Of a DNA stretch of 64,000 bases, positions 25,174 through 33,848 are shown piece after piece. Under the pieces are notes generated by a model, which saw only the letters and a program-made list of their open reading frames with translations, made no database searches and was not told the origin of the DNA. Every line of letters starts with the position of its first letter. The first letter of the stretch is position 1. A program made the translations under genes and the position numbers. Source of the stretch: Sphingomonas sp. SUN039 (GTDB lineage Bacteria; Pseudomonadota; Alphaproteobacteria; Sphingomonadales; Sphingomonadaceae); assembly GCF_024758725.1 (NCBI RefSeq), contig NZ_CP096972.1, positions 1,904,001 through 1,968,000 on the forward strand, read 5' to 3'.

Positions 25174-27045
25174 ATGCCGATGACCCGTTCGCGCCGCATC
25201 CCGCTTCCCATTATCGCCTCGTTCGTGCTGCTCGGCCTGATGGTCATGGGCAGCCTGCTTCTCGCAGTACGGTTGACGGCAAACAACGACGACCTAGTTG
25301 CGGTGTCCGAATATCGCCGCGCAGTCACCGATGTGGTCAACGCAGCGCGCGATGCCGAAACCGGGCAACGCGGGTTTCTGCTCACCGGCGACGAAAAATA
25401 CCTCGCCCCCTATGAAGCCAGTGTCAGCCAGATTGCGCCGGCGCTGGCCCGCGTGGCGTCGCGCGAGGGCGCGCGCGGCATGCGCGTTTCGGCGCAATTG
25501 AAAACGTTGCTCGATGGCAAGCTCGAAGAATTGCGGACAACGATCGAACTCGACAAGGCGGGTCGCGCCGATGCCGCCATTGCCATCGTGCAGAACGACG
25601 GCGGCCGGGTGATGATGGATCGCGTCCGCGCGATCGCGGAGAACGAACGCCGATGGGGCGTGGCGCGCACGAACGAACTGACCGATTCATCGCGGACGCT
25701 GCTCCGTCTGATGGTTGTCGGCCTCGTCGCGGGGGCAGCAGCGGTCATCCTGCTGTCGTTGCTCTGGCTGGCACAGGCGCGGCGGCAATATGCCGAGGTC
25801 GACCGCGCGCGCGGCGATGCCGAATTGTCGCTTTCGGCGCTGAAGACCGAGGTTGCCTCGCGCGAAAAGGCCGAATCACAGGTGCGTCAACTCCAGAAAA
25901 TGGAATCATTGGGCGCGCTGACCGGCGGGATCGCGCATGATTTCAACAATATGCTCGCGGTTGTGCTGGGCGGGATCGAACTGGCCAAACGGCGGTTACG
26001 AAGCGACCCCGACAAGGCCGATCAGCTGCTCGACAATGCGCGCGAGGGCGCAACGCGCGCCGCGACCCTGACGGCGCGGCTGCTCGCCTTTGCCCGAAAC
26101 CAGCCGCTCGCCCCGACCCCGCTCGACGTGAACAAGCTGGTCGGCGGGATGTGCGACATGCTCCACCGGACGTTGGGCGAAGCCGTGCAGGTCGAGTGCG
26201 TCTATGGCGCAGGGCTGTGGCGCTGCTACGCCGACCCTGGCGAAGTCGAAAATGCGATCCTCAACCTTGCGATCAACGCCCGCGACGCGATGCCTCAAGG
26301 GGGCAAGCTCACTGTTGAAAGCGCGAACGCCCATATCGACGATTCCTATGCACGGTCACGGCCCGAGGTCACGGCGGGGCAATATGTCCTGATCTGCGTT
26401 ACCGATACCGGCAGCGGCATGTCGCCCGAAACCATCGAACGCGCCTTCGACCCGTTCTTCACCACCAAGCCGGTGGGCAAGGGGACCGGCCTCGGGCTCA
26501 GCCAGGTGTTCGGCTTTGCCAAGCAATCGGGCGGCCATGTCGCCGCCTATTCAGAAATCGGCGAGGGCACGACGGTCAAGCTGTACCTGCCGCGTTTCAC
26601 CGGGGCTGATATCGTCGATCCGGTGGCGTCCGTGCCCGATGCTCTCCCCGGCGGCGTCAGCACCGAAGTCATCCTCGTCGTCGAGGACGAAGCGCGCGTC
26701 CGCCACTACGCCGTCGATGCCCTGCGCGAGCTGGGCTATACCGCGATCAGCGCCGCCTCCCCCGCCGAAGCGCTTCGCGCCCTCGACGAACAGCCCGAAA
26801 TCACACTGTTGTTTACAGACATCGTAATGCCGGAGATGACCGGCCGGCAATTGGCCGATGCCGCAGCGATCAAGCGCCCCGACCTGAAAATCCTGTTCAC
26901 CACCGGCTATACCCGCAACGCCGTCGTCCATAATGGCATGATCGACGTGGGCGTCGCGTTTCTGTCGAAGCCGTACGGGATGCGTGACCTGGCCCGGAAG
27001 ATCCGCGATGTACTGGACGGCGGCGGGGTCAACCGGACGGTGTGA
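25174..27045 (+). CDS. CHASE3-domain hybrid sensor histidine kinase/response regulator
   Basis: A 623-residue inner-membrane kinase. TM1 (about 10-31) and TM2 (about 181-200) flank a CHASE3 sensor domain (GQRGFLLTGDEKYLAPYE). A coiled segment leads to the H-box with His255 in GGIAHDFNNML, then the N-box NLAINARDAMP, G1 DTGSGMSPE, the FDPFFTTK F-box and G2 GKGTGLGLS. A receiver domain follows with phospho-acceptor Asp549 in FTDIVMPEMTG and FLSKPYG. It begins 3 nt after tamB, possibly cotranscribed. The signal is unknown. Confidence 0.94.
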   Translation: MPMTRSRRIPLPIIASFVLLGLMVMGSLLLAVRLTANNDDLVAVSEYRRAVTDVVNAARDAETGQRGFLLTGDEKYLAPYEASVSQIAPALARVASREGARGMRVSAQLKTLLDGKLEELRTTIELDKAGRADAAIAIVQNDGGRVMMDRVRAIAENERRWGVARTNELTDSSRTLLRLMVVGLVAGAAAVILLSLLWLAQARRQYAEVDRARGDAELSLSALKTEVASREKAESQVRQLQKMESLGALTGGIAHDFNNMLAVVLGGIELAKRRLRSDPDKADQLLDNAREGATRAATLTARLLAFARNQPLAPTPLDVNKLVGGMCDMLHRTLGEAVQVECVYGAGLWRCYADPGEVENAILNLAINARDAMPQGGKLTVESANAHIDDSYARSRPEVTAGQYVLICVTDTGSGMSPETIERAFDPFFTTKPVGKGTGLGLSQVFGFAKQSGGHVAAYSEIGEGTTVKLYLPRFTGADIVDPVASVPDALPGGVSTEVILVVEDEARVRHYAVDALRELGYTAISAASPAEALRALDEQPEITLLFTDIVMPEMTGRQLADAAAIKRPDLKILFTTGYTRNAVVHNGMIDVGVAFLSKPYGMRDLARKIRDVLDGGGVNRTV

Positions 27046-27055
27046 GTTTCCTCTC

Positions 27056-27155
27056 CGAGCGTTAGCGAGGAGCCCGGCCGAGCGCCAGCGAGGTCTCTTG
27101 CCGTAAGCAAAGTGTTCTCGCTAACGCTCGAAAGGGCACCTCGCTGGCGCTCGGC
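27056..27155. repeat. Two interleaved inverted repeats between convergent genes; likely terminator region
   Basis: CGAGCGTTAGCGAG (27056-27069) pairs with 27117-27130. A related 18-mer GCCGAGCGCCAGCGAGGT (27077-27094) pairs with 27138-27155. The pairs interleave rather than nest, but since the arms resemble each other, alternative nested pairings also exist. It lies between the convergent kinase and aldehyde dehydrogenase genes. Confidence 0.7.
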
Positions 27156-27182
27156 GAGGTGCTCATCTCAACCGGTTCGATC

Positions 27183-28613
27183 TCAGGCCGCGACCGGCGC
27201 GCCGATCACCGACTTCACTTCCATGAATTCGCGCAGACCGTAGACACCGTTTTCGCGCCCGTTGCCCGATTGCTTGTAACCGCCGAACGGTGCGCCCGCA
27301 TCCGGTCCCCAGCTGTTGATTGTCACGATCCCGGCGCGCATTTTCGGGGCCAGTGCCGCCGCCTTGGCCGGGTCGCCCGAGATTGTCATCGACAGGCCGA
27401 ACGGCGTATCGTTCGCCACGCGCACCGCTTCGTCCTCATCGGCATAGGTCATGATCGTGGCAACCGGCCCAAACACTTCCTCCTGCGCGATCCGCATATC
27501 GGGGGTGACGCCGCTGAACAATGTGGGGCGCACATAAAACCCGCGGTTCATGTCGGCAGGGCGGCCGGTGCCGCCGGTTTCGAGCTTGGCGCCTTCATCG
27601 ATCGCCGACTGGATCAGCCCCTGGATCTTGTCGAACTGCGCCTTGTTGACGACCGGGCCGATGTGCGGCCCTTCGGTCATAGGATCGCCGACCGGCACCG
27701 CTTCGAGATAGGCCTTCACGAACCCGACCGCCTCGACCTCGCGGTCCTTGTGCACGAGGATGCGTGTCGGCGCGATGCAGCTTTGCCCGGAATTGGCGAC
27801 GATGCCCTGCACCGTCGGCGGCAAATGCGTGGCAAAATCGGCGTCGGGCAGCACGACATTCGCCGCCTTTCCGCCCAATTCCGTATGCACACGCTTGACG
27901 GTATCGGCCGCCGCCTTCGCGATCAAAATCCCCGCGCGGGTGGAACCCGTAAAGCTGACCATATCGATGTCGGGATGCGACGAGATTGCGTTGCCGGTCA
28001 GCGGCCCATTGCCCTGCACCAGGTTGAACACGCCTGCGGGGACGCCCGCCGCATGCATCGCCTCGGCCAGGATCGCCGCGTTGCCGGGGCATTCTTCGGA
28101 CGGTTTCAGCACCATCGTATTGCCCGCCGCGATGCACGGCGCGACCTTCAGCGCGATCTGGTTGAGCGGCCAGTTCCACGGCGTGATCATGCCGACGACC
28201 CCCATCGGCTCATGCACGACGCGGACGGTGCCGATGGTCTCTTCGAACACGAAATCCTTGAGCACCCGCGCGGTGACCCCGAAATGGCCGATCCCGGCGA
28301 ACGCCTGTGCCGTCGAGGCAAAGCTGACCGGCGCCCCCATTTCCATCGCCATCGAGCGACCGAGGTCGGGCACGCGCTTTTTCAACTCCTCGACGATACG
28401 GGCCAACAGCGCCAACCGCTCCTCGACGCTGGTCTGGCTGAACGTTGCAAAGGCACGCCGCGCCGCCACGACCGCTGCGTCGACATCGGCCTCAGTCCCG
28501 ATGCTGATCTCGGTGCAGGGCTCTTCGGTCGACGGCGAGATCACCTCGTGCCGCGCGCCGCCGATGCTGTCGACCCAGCGTCCATCGATATAGTGTTTCA
28601 GATAGCTGTCCAT
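27183..28613 (-). CDS. NAD(P)-dependent aldehyde dehydrogenase
   Basis: A 476-residue class I/II ALDH that oxidises an aldehyde to the acid in the cytoplasm. Family motifs are PWNWPLNQIALKVAPCIAAG, the catalytic glutamate in HTELGGKAAN, the catalytic cysteine in NSGQSCIAPTR, EEVFGPVATIM and PFGGYKQSGNGRE. ATG 28613 has GGAGAG upstream. The substrate is unknown; related enzymes are often labelled betaine-aldehyde or 3-succinoylsemialdehyde-pyridine dehydrogenase-like. It is divergent from the exported methyltransferase gene. Confidence 0.92.
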   Translation of the reverse strand: MDSYLKHYIDGRWVDSIGGARHEVISPSTEEPCTEISIGTEADVDAAVVAARRAFATFSQTSVEERLALLARIVEELKKRVPDLGRSMAMEMGAPVSFASTAQAFAGIGHFGVTARVLKDFVFEETIGTVRVVHEPMGVVGMITPWNWPLNQIALKVAPCIAAGNTMVLKPSEECPGNAAILAEAMHAAGVPAGVFNLVQGNGPLTGNAISSHPDIDMVSFTGSTRAGILIAKAAADTVKRVHTELGGKAANVVLPDADFATHLPPTVQGIVANSGQSCIAPTRILVHKDREVEAVGFVKAYLEAVPVGDPMTEGPHIGPVVNKAQFDKIQGLIQSAIDEGAKLETGGTGRPADMNRGFYVRPTLFSGVTPDMRIAQEEVFGPVATIMTYADEDEAVRVANDTPFGLSMTISGDPAKAAALAPKMRAGIVTINSWGPDAGAPFGGYKQSGNGRENGVYGLREFMEVKSVIGAPVAA

Positions 28614-28784
28614 GACCCGACTCTCCATATGCGTTTCGTTTGGCGACTGTTTCGGCCAGCGTCCCGCCGGTTGCAATGGCAAAGCGCCGCAGCGGGGCGA
28701 AGGATCCGCCGGACTGCCTTTCGGATTGGACAGATGCCGCGGTCTGACGCACTCTCCGGCATCGGCAGCATCGGGAGAGATAGC

Positions 28785-29528
28785 GTGAATCGACCTTTGG
28801 CTCTGGCGGGCGCAGCCGCGCTGATTGCATCGACCCTCTCTGTTGCCGCCTCCGCCAAACCCTCGCCCGCCATTGCAGCGGCGGTCGCCGATCCGCTGCG
28901 GCCAGCCGCCGATACCGCGCGCGATGCCAACCGCAAGCCCGCCGCAGTCGTGGCGTTCGCCGGCATCAAACCCGGCGACAAGGTAGCCGACCTGTTGCCG
29001 GGTGGCGGCTATTTCACGCGCATTTTTGCCCGGACCGTCGGCCCCAAGGGCAAGGTCTATGCGGTCATGCCGCTCAGTGCGCTGCAGCGGCCGGGCGCAA
29101 TGGACCGGATCAATGCCGCCGCCGCACCCTATCCCAATGTGACGGTGCTTACCGTCGAGATGGCGAAATTCGCCGCGCCCGAGCCGCTCGACGAGGTGTG
29201 GACGTCGGAGAATTATCACGACCTGCAGAACGGCCCGACCGCCGACCCTGCCGCCGTCAACAAGGCGATCTTTGCCGCCCTGAAGCCCGGCGGGGTCTAT
29301 TATATCGAGGACCACTCGGCCCCCGGCACAGGCCTCGGCGCGACCTCGACCTTGCACCGCATCGACCCCGCGGTCGTGCGCAGCCAGGTCGAGGCTGCCG
29401 GTTTCCGCCTGGAGGCGCAATCGTCGCTGCTCGCCAATCCCGCCGACCCGCACACCGCCCGCTCGAACGATCCCTCGATCAGCGGAAAGACCGACAAACT
29501 CATCATGCGCTTTCGCAAACCGCGCTGA
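28785..29528 (+). CDS. Exported class I SAM-dependent methyltransferase-like protein
   Basis: A 247-residue protein with an N-terminal signal peptide (MNRPLALAGAAALIASTLSV). A methyltransferase-type fold follows, with the glycine-rich VADLLPGGGYFTRIFA, then KVYAVMPL, SENYHDLQNG and KPGGVYYIEDHSA. Proteins of this type are widespread in sphingomonads, but a periplasmic SAM enzyme is puzzling because SAM is cytoplasmic, so the real activity is doubtful. GTG 28785 has GGGAGAGA upstream. Confidence 0.82.
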   Translation: MNRPLALAGAAALIASTLSVAASAKPSPAIAAAVADPLRPAADTARDANRKPAAVVAFAGIKPGDKVADLLPGGGYFTRIFARTVGPKGKVYAVMPLSALQRPGAMDRINAAAAPYPNVTVLTVEMAKFAAPEPLDEVWTSENYHDLQNGPTADPAAVNKAIFAALKPGGVYYIEDHSAPGTGLGATSTLHRIDPAVVRSQVEAAGFRLEAQSSLLANPADPHTARSNDPSISGKTDKLIMRFRKPR

Positions 29529-29575
29529 CGGCACAACCTTGACCGGCGAAGCGTGCCGCGCCATGGCGCGGGCAT

Positions 29576-29649
29576 GCGGGTGTAGCTCAATGGTAGAGCA
29601 GAAGCCTTCCAAGCTTACGACGAGGGTTCGATTCCCTTCACCCGCTCCA
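29576..29649 (+). tRNA. tRNA-Gly (anticodon UCC), CCA encoded
   Basis: The cloverleaf folds with acceptor GCGGGTG / CACCCGC, D-stem GCTC / GAGC, an anticodon loop CTTCCAA giving anticodon UCC, a T-loop TTCGATT between GAGGG and CCCTT, discriminator T and an encoded CCA. It would read GGA and possibly other glycine codons. It is followed directly by three tandem 173-bp repeats that each end in a copy of its 3' end. Confidence 0.96.
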
Positions 29650-30168
29650 GCGCAGCGCAGGCCCGAAATAGGCTGCGCCTATTTCGACCATGCGCAAGCT
29701 CGGACGGCAGTGCACAGCACTGACCGACGGCATGGGCTTTGCCCATGCCCGAACCCTCGAGTTTTTTGTTGGGCTACGCGCTGCCGCGCTACGCTGTGGT
29801 TCGATTCCCTTCACCCGCTCCAGCGCAGCGCAGGCCCGAAATAGGCTGCGCCTATTTCGACCATGCGCAAGCTCGGACGGCAGTGCACAGCACTGACCGA
29901 CGGCATGGGCTTTGCCCATGCCCGAACCCTCGAGTTTTTTGTTGGGCTACGCGCTGCCGCGCTACGCTGTGGTTCGATTCCCTTCACCCGCTCCAGCGCA
30001 GCGCAGGCCCGAAATAGGCTGCGCCTATTTCGGCCATGCGCAAGCTCGGACGGCAGTGCACAGCACTGACCGACGGCATGGGCTTTGCCCATGCCCGAAC
30101 CCTCGAGTTTTTTGTTGGGCTACGCGCTGCCGCGCTACGCCGTGGTTCGATTCCCTTCACCCGCTCCA
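29650..30168 (+). repeat. Three 173-bp tandem repeats, each ending in the 3' end of the tRNA-Gly
   Basis: Units lie at 29650-29822, 29823-29995 and 29996-30168 and differ at only a few bases (for example TTCGACC against TTCGGCC in unit 3). Each unit ends with 25 nt identical to the tRNA T-arm, acceptor strand and CCA (GGTTCGATTCCCTTCACCCG, then CTCCA). Each unit also holds two hairpins: GAAATAGGC/GCCTATTTC (29665-29685 in unit 1) and GGCATGGGC/GCCCATGCC (29729-29749), followed by GAGTTTTTTG. No gene is credible inside; frames run through only because of the repetition. Confidence 0.93.
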
Positions 30169-30180
30169 CATCCTGAATGA

Positions 30181-30207
30181 GGGGCCGCGCTTTCGAGCGC
30201 CGGCCCC
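30181..30207. terminator. GC-rich hairpin with a TTCG loop between convergent transcription units
   Basis: GGGGCC (30181-30186) and GGCCCC (30202-30207) enclose a CGCT/AGCG stem around TTCG. It lies between the tRNA-Gly repeat array and the convergent SDR gene. There is no long T tract, so intrinsic termination is plausible but not certain. Confidence 0.5.
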
Positions 30208-30223
30208 GTCACCCACTAACGCG

Positions 30224-30973
30224 CTAGTCCGCCGTCCAGCCGCCATCGACAACAATACTCGTGCCGGTGACCAGCGCCGAGGCTTCGGACGCGAGGAACA
30301 ATGCCGCGCCCATCAAATCCTCGACACGCCCGATCCGACCCAGCTTGATCTTGGCGAGTACCGAGGCCTTGAAGGCGGGATCGTCGAAATAGGGCCTGGT
30401 CAGCGGGGTTTCGATAAAGGTGGGCGCGATCGTGTTGCTGCGGATGCCGCGCGCGGCAAGGTCGAGCGCAAAGGCCTTGCTCATCCCCTCCAGCGCCCAT
30501 TTGGACGCGCAATAGAGACTCCGGTTCGGCCCGCCGACATGGCCCATCTGGCTGCCGATATGGATCAGGCTGCCGCCCTTGCCCTCGGCCAGCATTTTGC
30601 GGACGCAGCCCTGCGCCACGAAGAACGCGCTCTTGACGTTGAGGTCGAGCACCGCGTCGAAATCCGCCTCGCTGACTTCGGTCATCGGCTTGGGACGGTT
30701 AGTTCCGGCGTTGTTGACGAGGATGTCGAACGCCGGTCGCGCGTCAAAAAAAGTCGCGACCGCGCCGAGGTCCGACACATCTAGCGTCGCCCAGTCGCCA
30801 CGCATCTCGACGGCGGCGGGCGCAATCTCGTTTTCGGTCCGGGCAACCAGCGTGACGTGCGCCCCCGCCTCCGCCAGCGCCGCCGCGAGCGCGAGGCCGA
30901 TGCCGCGCCCTGCGCCTGTTACCAGCGCCCGTTTCCCGTCGAGGCGGAAGCTGGGGGTCTTCGGCAGGATCAT
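30224..30973 (-). CDS. Short-chain dehydrogenase/reductase, last gene of the 37.6-30.2 kb catabolic operon
   Basis: A 249-residue classical SDR with [12 protein letters not shown], a serine in HIGSQMG, and YCASK as the Tyr-Lys pair. It ends in the usual [13 protein letters not shown]. Its ATG overlaps the stop of the HisD-like dehydrogenase gene (ATGA), so the two dehydrogenases are coupled and probably act in sequence on the same carbon skeleton. The substrate is unknown. Confidence 0.9.
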   Translation of the reverse strand: MILPKTPSFRLDGKRALVTGAGRGIGLALAAALAEAGAHVTLVARTENEIAPAAVEMRGDWATLDVSDLGAVATFFDARPAFDILVNNAGTNRPKPMTEVSEADFDAVLDLNVKSAFFVAQGCVRKMLAEGKGGSLIHIGSQMGHVGGPNRSLYCASKWALEGMSKAFALDLAARGIRSNTIAPTFIETPLTRPYFDDPAFKASVLAKIKLGRIGRVEDLMGAALFLASEASALVTGTSIVVDGGWTAD

Positions 30974-32295
30974 GCCACCGCTTCGAGCGGTTCGGCGCGG
31001 CCTGCATAGGGGATGTTGCGCCCGCCATAGCGGCGCACGCGGAGATTGGCCTGTTCGCCGTGGCCCGCAAATCCTTCGAGCGCACACAGCCGCGAACAAT
31101 ACTCGCCGATCATCGCCGACGCTTCGTCGGTGGTGATGCGCTGGTAGGTGTGGGTTTTCAGGAACTTGCCGACCCACAGCCCGCCGGTGTAACGCCCCGC
31201 CTTCCGCGTCGGCAGCGTATGGTTCGTCCCGATCACCTTGTCGCCATAGGCGACATTGGTGCGCGGCCCCAGGAACAGCGCGCCGTAATTGACGAGACGG
31301 TTCAGGAACCAGTCGGGGTCGCGCGTCATCACCTGGACGTGCTCGTTGGCGATATGGTCGCTGACCTGTGCCATTTCCTCGTCGTCGGCGCACAGGATGA
31401 CCTCGCCCCAATTCTCCCACGCGACCCGCGCGATGCCCGCTGTCGGCAGGATTTCGAGCAAGCGCGTCACCTCGCGCATCGTCTCCTCGGCGAGCTTGCG
31501 CGAGGTCGTGATGAGGATCGCGGGCGAGTCCGGCCCGTGCTCGGCCTGGCCCAGCAGATCGGTCGCGCAGATTTCGCCGTCCACCGTCTCGTCGGCGATC
31601 ACCATCGTCTCGGTCGGCCCGGCGAACAGGTCGATCCCGACGCGCCCGAACAGCTGGCGCTTGGCCTCCGCGACAAAGGCGTTGCCGGGGCCGACGAGCA
31701 TGTCGACGGGGCGGATGCTGTCGGTGCCCAGCGCCATAGCGCCGACTGCCTGAATCCCGCCGAGGCAATAGATTTCGTCCGCGCCCGCCATGGCTTGCGC
31801 CGCCACAATGGCGGGGGCGAGCTTGCCCTCGAACGGCGGCGCGCAGGTGATGACGCGCGGCACGCCCGCGACCTTCGCCGTCACCACGCTCATATGCGCC
31901 GAAGCAAGCAGCGGATATTTGCCGCCGGGGACATAGCAGCCCGCATTCTGCACCGGGATTGTTTTGTGCCCGAGCACCACGCCGGGAAGTGTCTCGACTT
32001 CGGTGTCGAGGATCGTCGCGCGCTGGATCTGCGCGAAGTTCTTCACCTGTGCTTGCGCGAACTCAATGTCGATAATGTCCTGAGGGTTGAGACTATCGAC
32101 GCACCGGTCGATCTCCGCCTGTGTCAGGCGATAGCTATCACGGTCCATTCCGTCGAACTTGATCGAAAGCGCGCGCACCGCCGCATCGCCCCGCGCCTCG
32201 ATATCGGCGAGCGTCGCTTCCACAGTCTCGCGAACCTTCCGGTCGATCGCCGCCTTCTGGTCGGCCATCGCGCCGCGCTTCAGCCATTCCGCCAT
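30970..32295 (-). CDS. Histidinol-dehydrogenase-family NAD-dependent dehydrogenase (catabolic paralogue)
   Basis: A 441-residue cytoplasmic enzyme of the HisD fold. Zinc-site and substrate motifs of the family are present ([47 protein letters not shown]). [20 protein letters not shown] with KFLKTHTYQ marks the paralogous branch that includes sulfopropanediol 3-dehydrogenase (HpsN) rather than biosynthetic HisD. The context of oxygenases and hydrolases, with no his genes, argues for oxidation of an alcohol in a catabolic route. AGGAG precedes ATG 32295. Confidence 0.87.
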   Translation of the reverse strand: MAEWLKRGAMADQKAAIDRKVRETVEATLADIEARGDAAVRALSIKFDGMDRDSYRLTQAEIDRCVDSLNPQDIIDIEFAQAQVKNFAQIQRATILDTEVETLPGVVLGHKTIPVQNAGCYVPGGKYPLLASAHMSVVTAKVAGVPRVITCAPPFEGKLAPAIVAAQAMAGADEIYCLGGIQAVGAMALGTDSIRPVDMLVGPGNAFVAEAKRQLFGRVGIDLFAGPTETMVIADETVDGEICATDLLGQAEHGPDSPAILITTSRKLAEETMREVTRLLEILPTAGIARVAWENWGEVILCADDEEMAQVSDHIANEHVQVMTRDPDWFLNRLVNYGALFLGPRTNVAYGDKVIGTNHTLPTRKAGRYTGGLWVGKFLKTHTYQRITTDEASAMIGEYCSRLCALEGFAGHGEQANLRVRRYGGRNIPYAGRAEPLEAVA

Positions 32296-32372
32296 GTCTA
32301 ACTCCTGTCGTTCGTGGCAGCGAACATGTCGATGCCGAGGTTGGCCGATGGCGCCCGAAGCGCGTGCCGAGC

Positions 32373-32894
32373 CTAATGCGTACCGACGTCTTCCGGCTTG
32401 TGCTCGGGCAAGGGCACGCCGCCATGAAGATAGGCCGGCGCTTCGATCAGGACGAAGGCGATCCGGCAGACCGTGTCGCCGGGATTGCGCCACAGGTGGT
32501 TGGTCCCGCGCTGGACGATGATTCCGCCCTTCCCCACCCGCGTTGTGACGCCGTCGTCGAGTTCGAGCTCGATTTCGCCCTCGACGACGATTCCGAAATC
32601 GAGGCTGTTGGTTCGGTGCATCGGCGATTGCTGGCCGGGCAGCATGTCGACGACGCGTGCGGCGCTGCCGCCCATCAGCGTCAGACCGACTTCGCGATGG
32701 CGTCCGTCGGTTTCGTCATTGTTGTCGGCGGGGACGGCAGGCGTCGTCCAGATCTGGAGGAAGGCCGCGTCGCCGCTCGGGATCATCCTGGTCGGCGACC
32801 GGTCTTCCGATTTGACGATCGCGCGCCCGTTCGCATCGTGCCCGGTGACAACGCGCTGGACGAGCGGCAGGCCTGAATCGCTGAGTTCGCTCAC
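32373..32894 (-). CDS. Single-domain cupin protein
   Basis: A 173-residue cupin. The metal-binding pattern is visible as [20 protein letters not shown] (first motif; a His and a Glu) followed by [19 protein letters not shown] (second motif; a His). The protein is too short for a two-domain gentisate dioxygenase. It may be a ring-fission auxiliary, isomerase or lactone-handling enzyme. GTG 32894 overlaps the stop of the FAH-family gene (GTGA), showing tight coupling to it. Confidence 0.82.
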   Translation of the reverse strand: MSELSDSGLPLVQRVVTGHDANGRAIVKSEDRSPTRMIPSGDAAFLQIWTTPAVPADNNDETDGRHREVGLTLMGGSAARVVDMLPGQQSPMHRTNSLDFGIVVEGEIELELDDGVTTRVGKGGIIVQRGTNHLWRNPGDTVCRIAFVLIEAPAYLHGGVPLPEHKPEDVGTH

Positions 32895-33838
32895 GCCTTG
32901 ACCACCTTTTGCTCGAGAATGCCAAAAGGCGAGCGCCCGTCGGGCAGTCGTCCCTCCATGCGGACGGTGTCGCCGAAGCGCATGAACTCGGTCTTCGCCG
33001 CGCCTTCGTCGACAATCTCGATCCCGCGCCGTTCGGCGATGCACGAAGATCCGACCTCGCGGAAATTCTCGTTCGAGACGGTCCCCGATCCGATCACCGT
33101 GCCCGCAACGAGACTGCGCGTCCGTGCGGCGTGCGCGACGAGTTCGTGAAAGCCGTACCCCATTGCCCCGCCGTTCGCCGCGCCGAAACGCCGCCCGTTC
33201 CAGTCGACGAGCAGGTCGGCGTGGACACGGCCCTGCGCCCAGGCGGCGCCCAGTTCGTCGGGTGTCACCGCAAAGGGTGCCATGCCGCACGGCGGCTTGG
33301 CCTGCACCCAGCCGAAACCGGTCTTCATCTCCGGCCCCGCGAGCGTCCGCAGCGACCAGTCGTTGATCTGCACGACCAGGCGGATGTGTCGCATTGCATC
33401 CTGCGCGGCCGTCCCCATGGGCACCGCATCGATGATCACGCCGAACTCGCCTTCGAAATCGATGCCGAGCCCCTCATCGGCCATCGGCACGTCGGCACGC
33501 GGCGCATAAAAAGTGTCCGACACGCCCTGATACATCAGCGGCCAGTCGACCGGCGGCTTGTCGATGCCGAGCACCTTGTCCATCAGCGCGCCGTGGCTCT
33601 TGAACACCGAGCCGTCGAGCCATTGCCACGCGCGCGGCAAGGGTGCTGCGAGCTTCGTCCCGTCGAGCGCGATCGGAAAGTCGGTCACTGCCGCGAGCGC
33701 CGCCGACACTGCATCCCAGTCTTCGAGCGCCGACTGCAGCGTTGCCACCGGCGCTTCGGCGCAAGACATCCCATCGGGCGCGATGACGACCAGCCGTCCG
33801 TCGCGCGTACCATCGTTGAGTGTCGCAAGCCGCATCAT
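32891..33838 (-). CDS. Fumarylacetoacetate hydrolase family protein
   Basis: A 315-residue member of the FAH superfamily, which cleaves or hydrates acylpyruvate-type products of aromatic ring fission using a divalent metal. The conserved region runs from about residue 100 with GIDFEGEFGVIIDAVP (acidic metal ligands), through IRLVVQINDWSLR, to MGYGFHELVAHAARTRSLVAGTVIGSGTVSN, where GSGTVSN is a family hallmark. It lies 10 nt downstream of the extradiol-type gene, so it is well placed to act on that product. Confidence 0.9.
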   Translation of the reverse strand: MMRLATLNDGTRDGRLVVIAPDGMSCAEAPVATLQSALEDWDAVSAALAAVTDFPIALDGTKLAAPLPRAWQWLDGSVFKSHGALMDKVLGIDKPPVDWPLMYQGVSDTFYAPRADVPMADEGLGIDFEGEFGVIIDAVPMGTAAQDAMRHIRLVVQINDWSLRTLAGPEMKTGFGWVQAKPPCGMAPFAVTPDELGAAWAQGRVHADLLVDWNGRRFGAANGGAMGYGFHELVAHAARTRSLVAGTVIGSGTVSNENFREVGSSCIAERRGIEIVDEGAAKTEFMRFGDTVRMEGRLPDGRSPFGILEQKVVKA

Positions 33839-33848
33839 GTGTTCCTGT

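Noticed and set aside
28785-29528. Cytoplasmic SAM methyltransferase extending upstream to 27159 in the same frame
   Set aside because: The upstream frame is antisense to the aldehyde dehydrogenase; GTG 28785 has a good ribosome-binding site and begins a signal peptide.
29650-30168. A CRISPR array
   Set aside because: Units are contiguous 173-bp tandem copies with no unique spacers and no cas genes nearby.
29576-30168. An integrated genomic island using the tRNA-Gly as attachment site
   Set aside because: The repeated tRNA ends are only 173 bp apart, with no integrase or phage gene nearby, so they do not bound an island inside this window.
29739-30784. Apparent coding frames on both strands through the 173-bp repeats (with segments such as MPMPEPSSFLLGYALPRYAV)
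   Set aside because: They exist in several frames only because of the tandem repetition, have no plausible start signals, and change frame every unit since 173 is not a multiple of three.
30970-32295. Biosynthetic histidinol dehydrogenase HisD
   Set aside because: The C-terminal motif is that of the catabolic paralogues and there are no other his genes around it.
32373-32894. Gentisate 1,2-dioxygenase
   Set aside because: At 173 residues with one cupin domain it is half the size of a two-domain gentisate dioxygenase.
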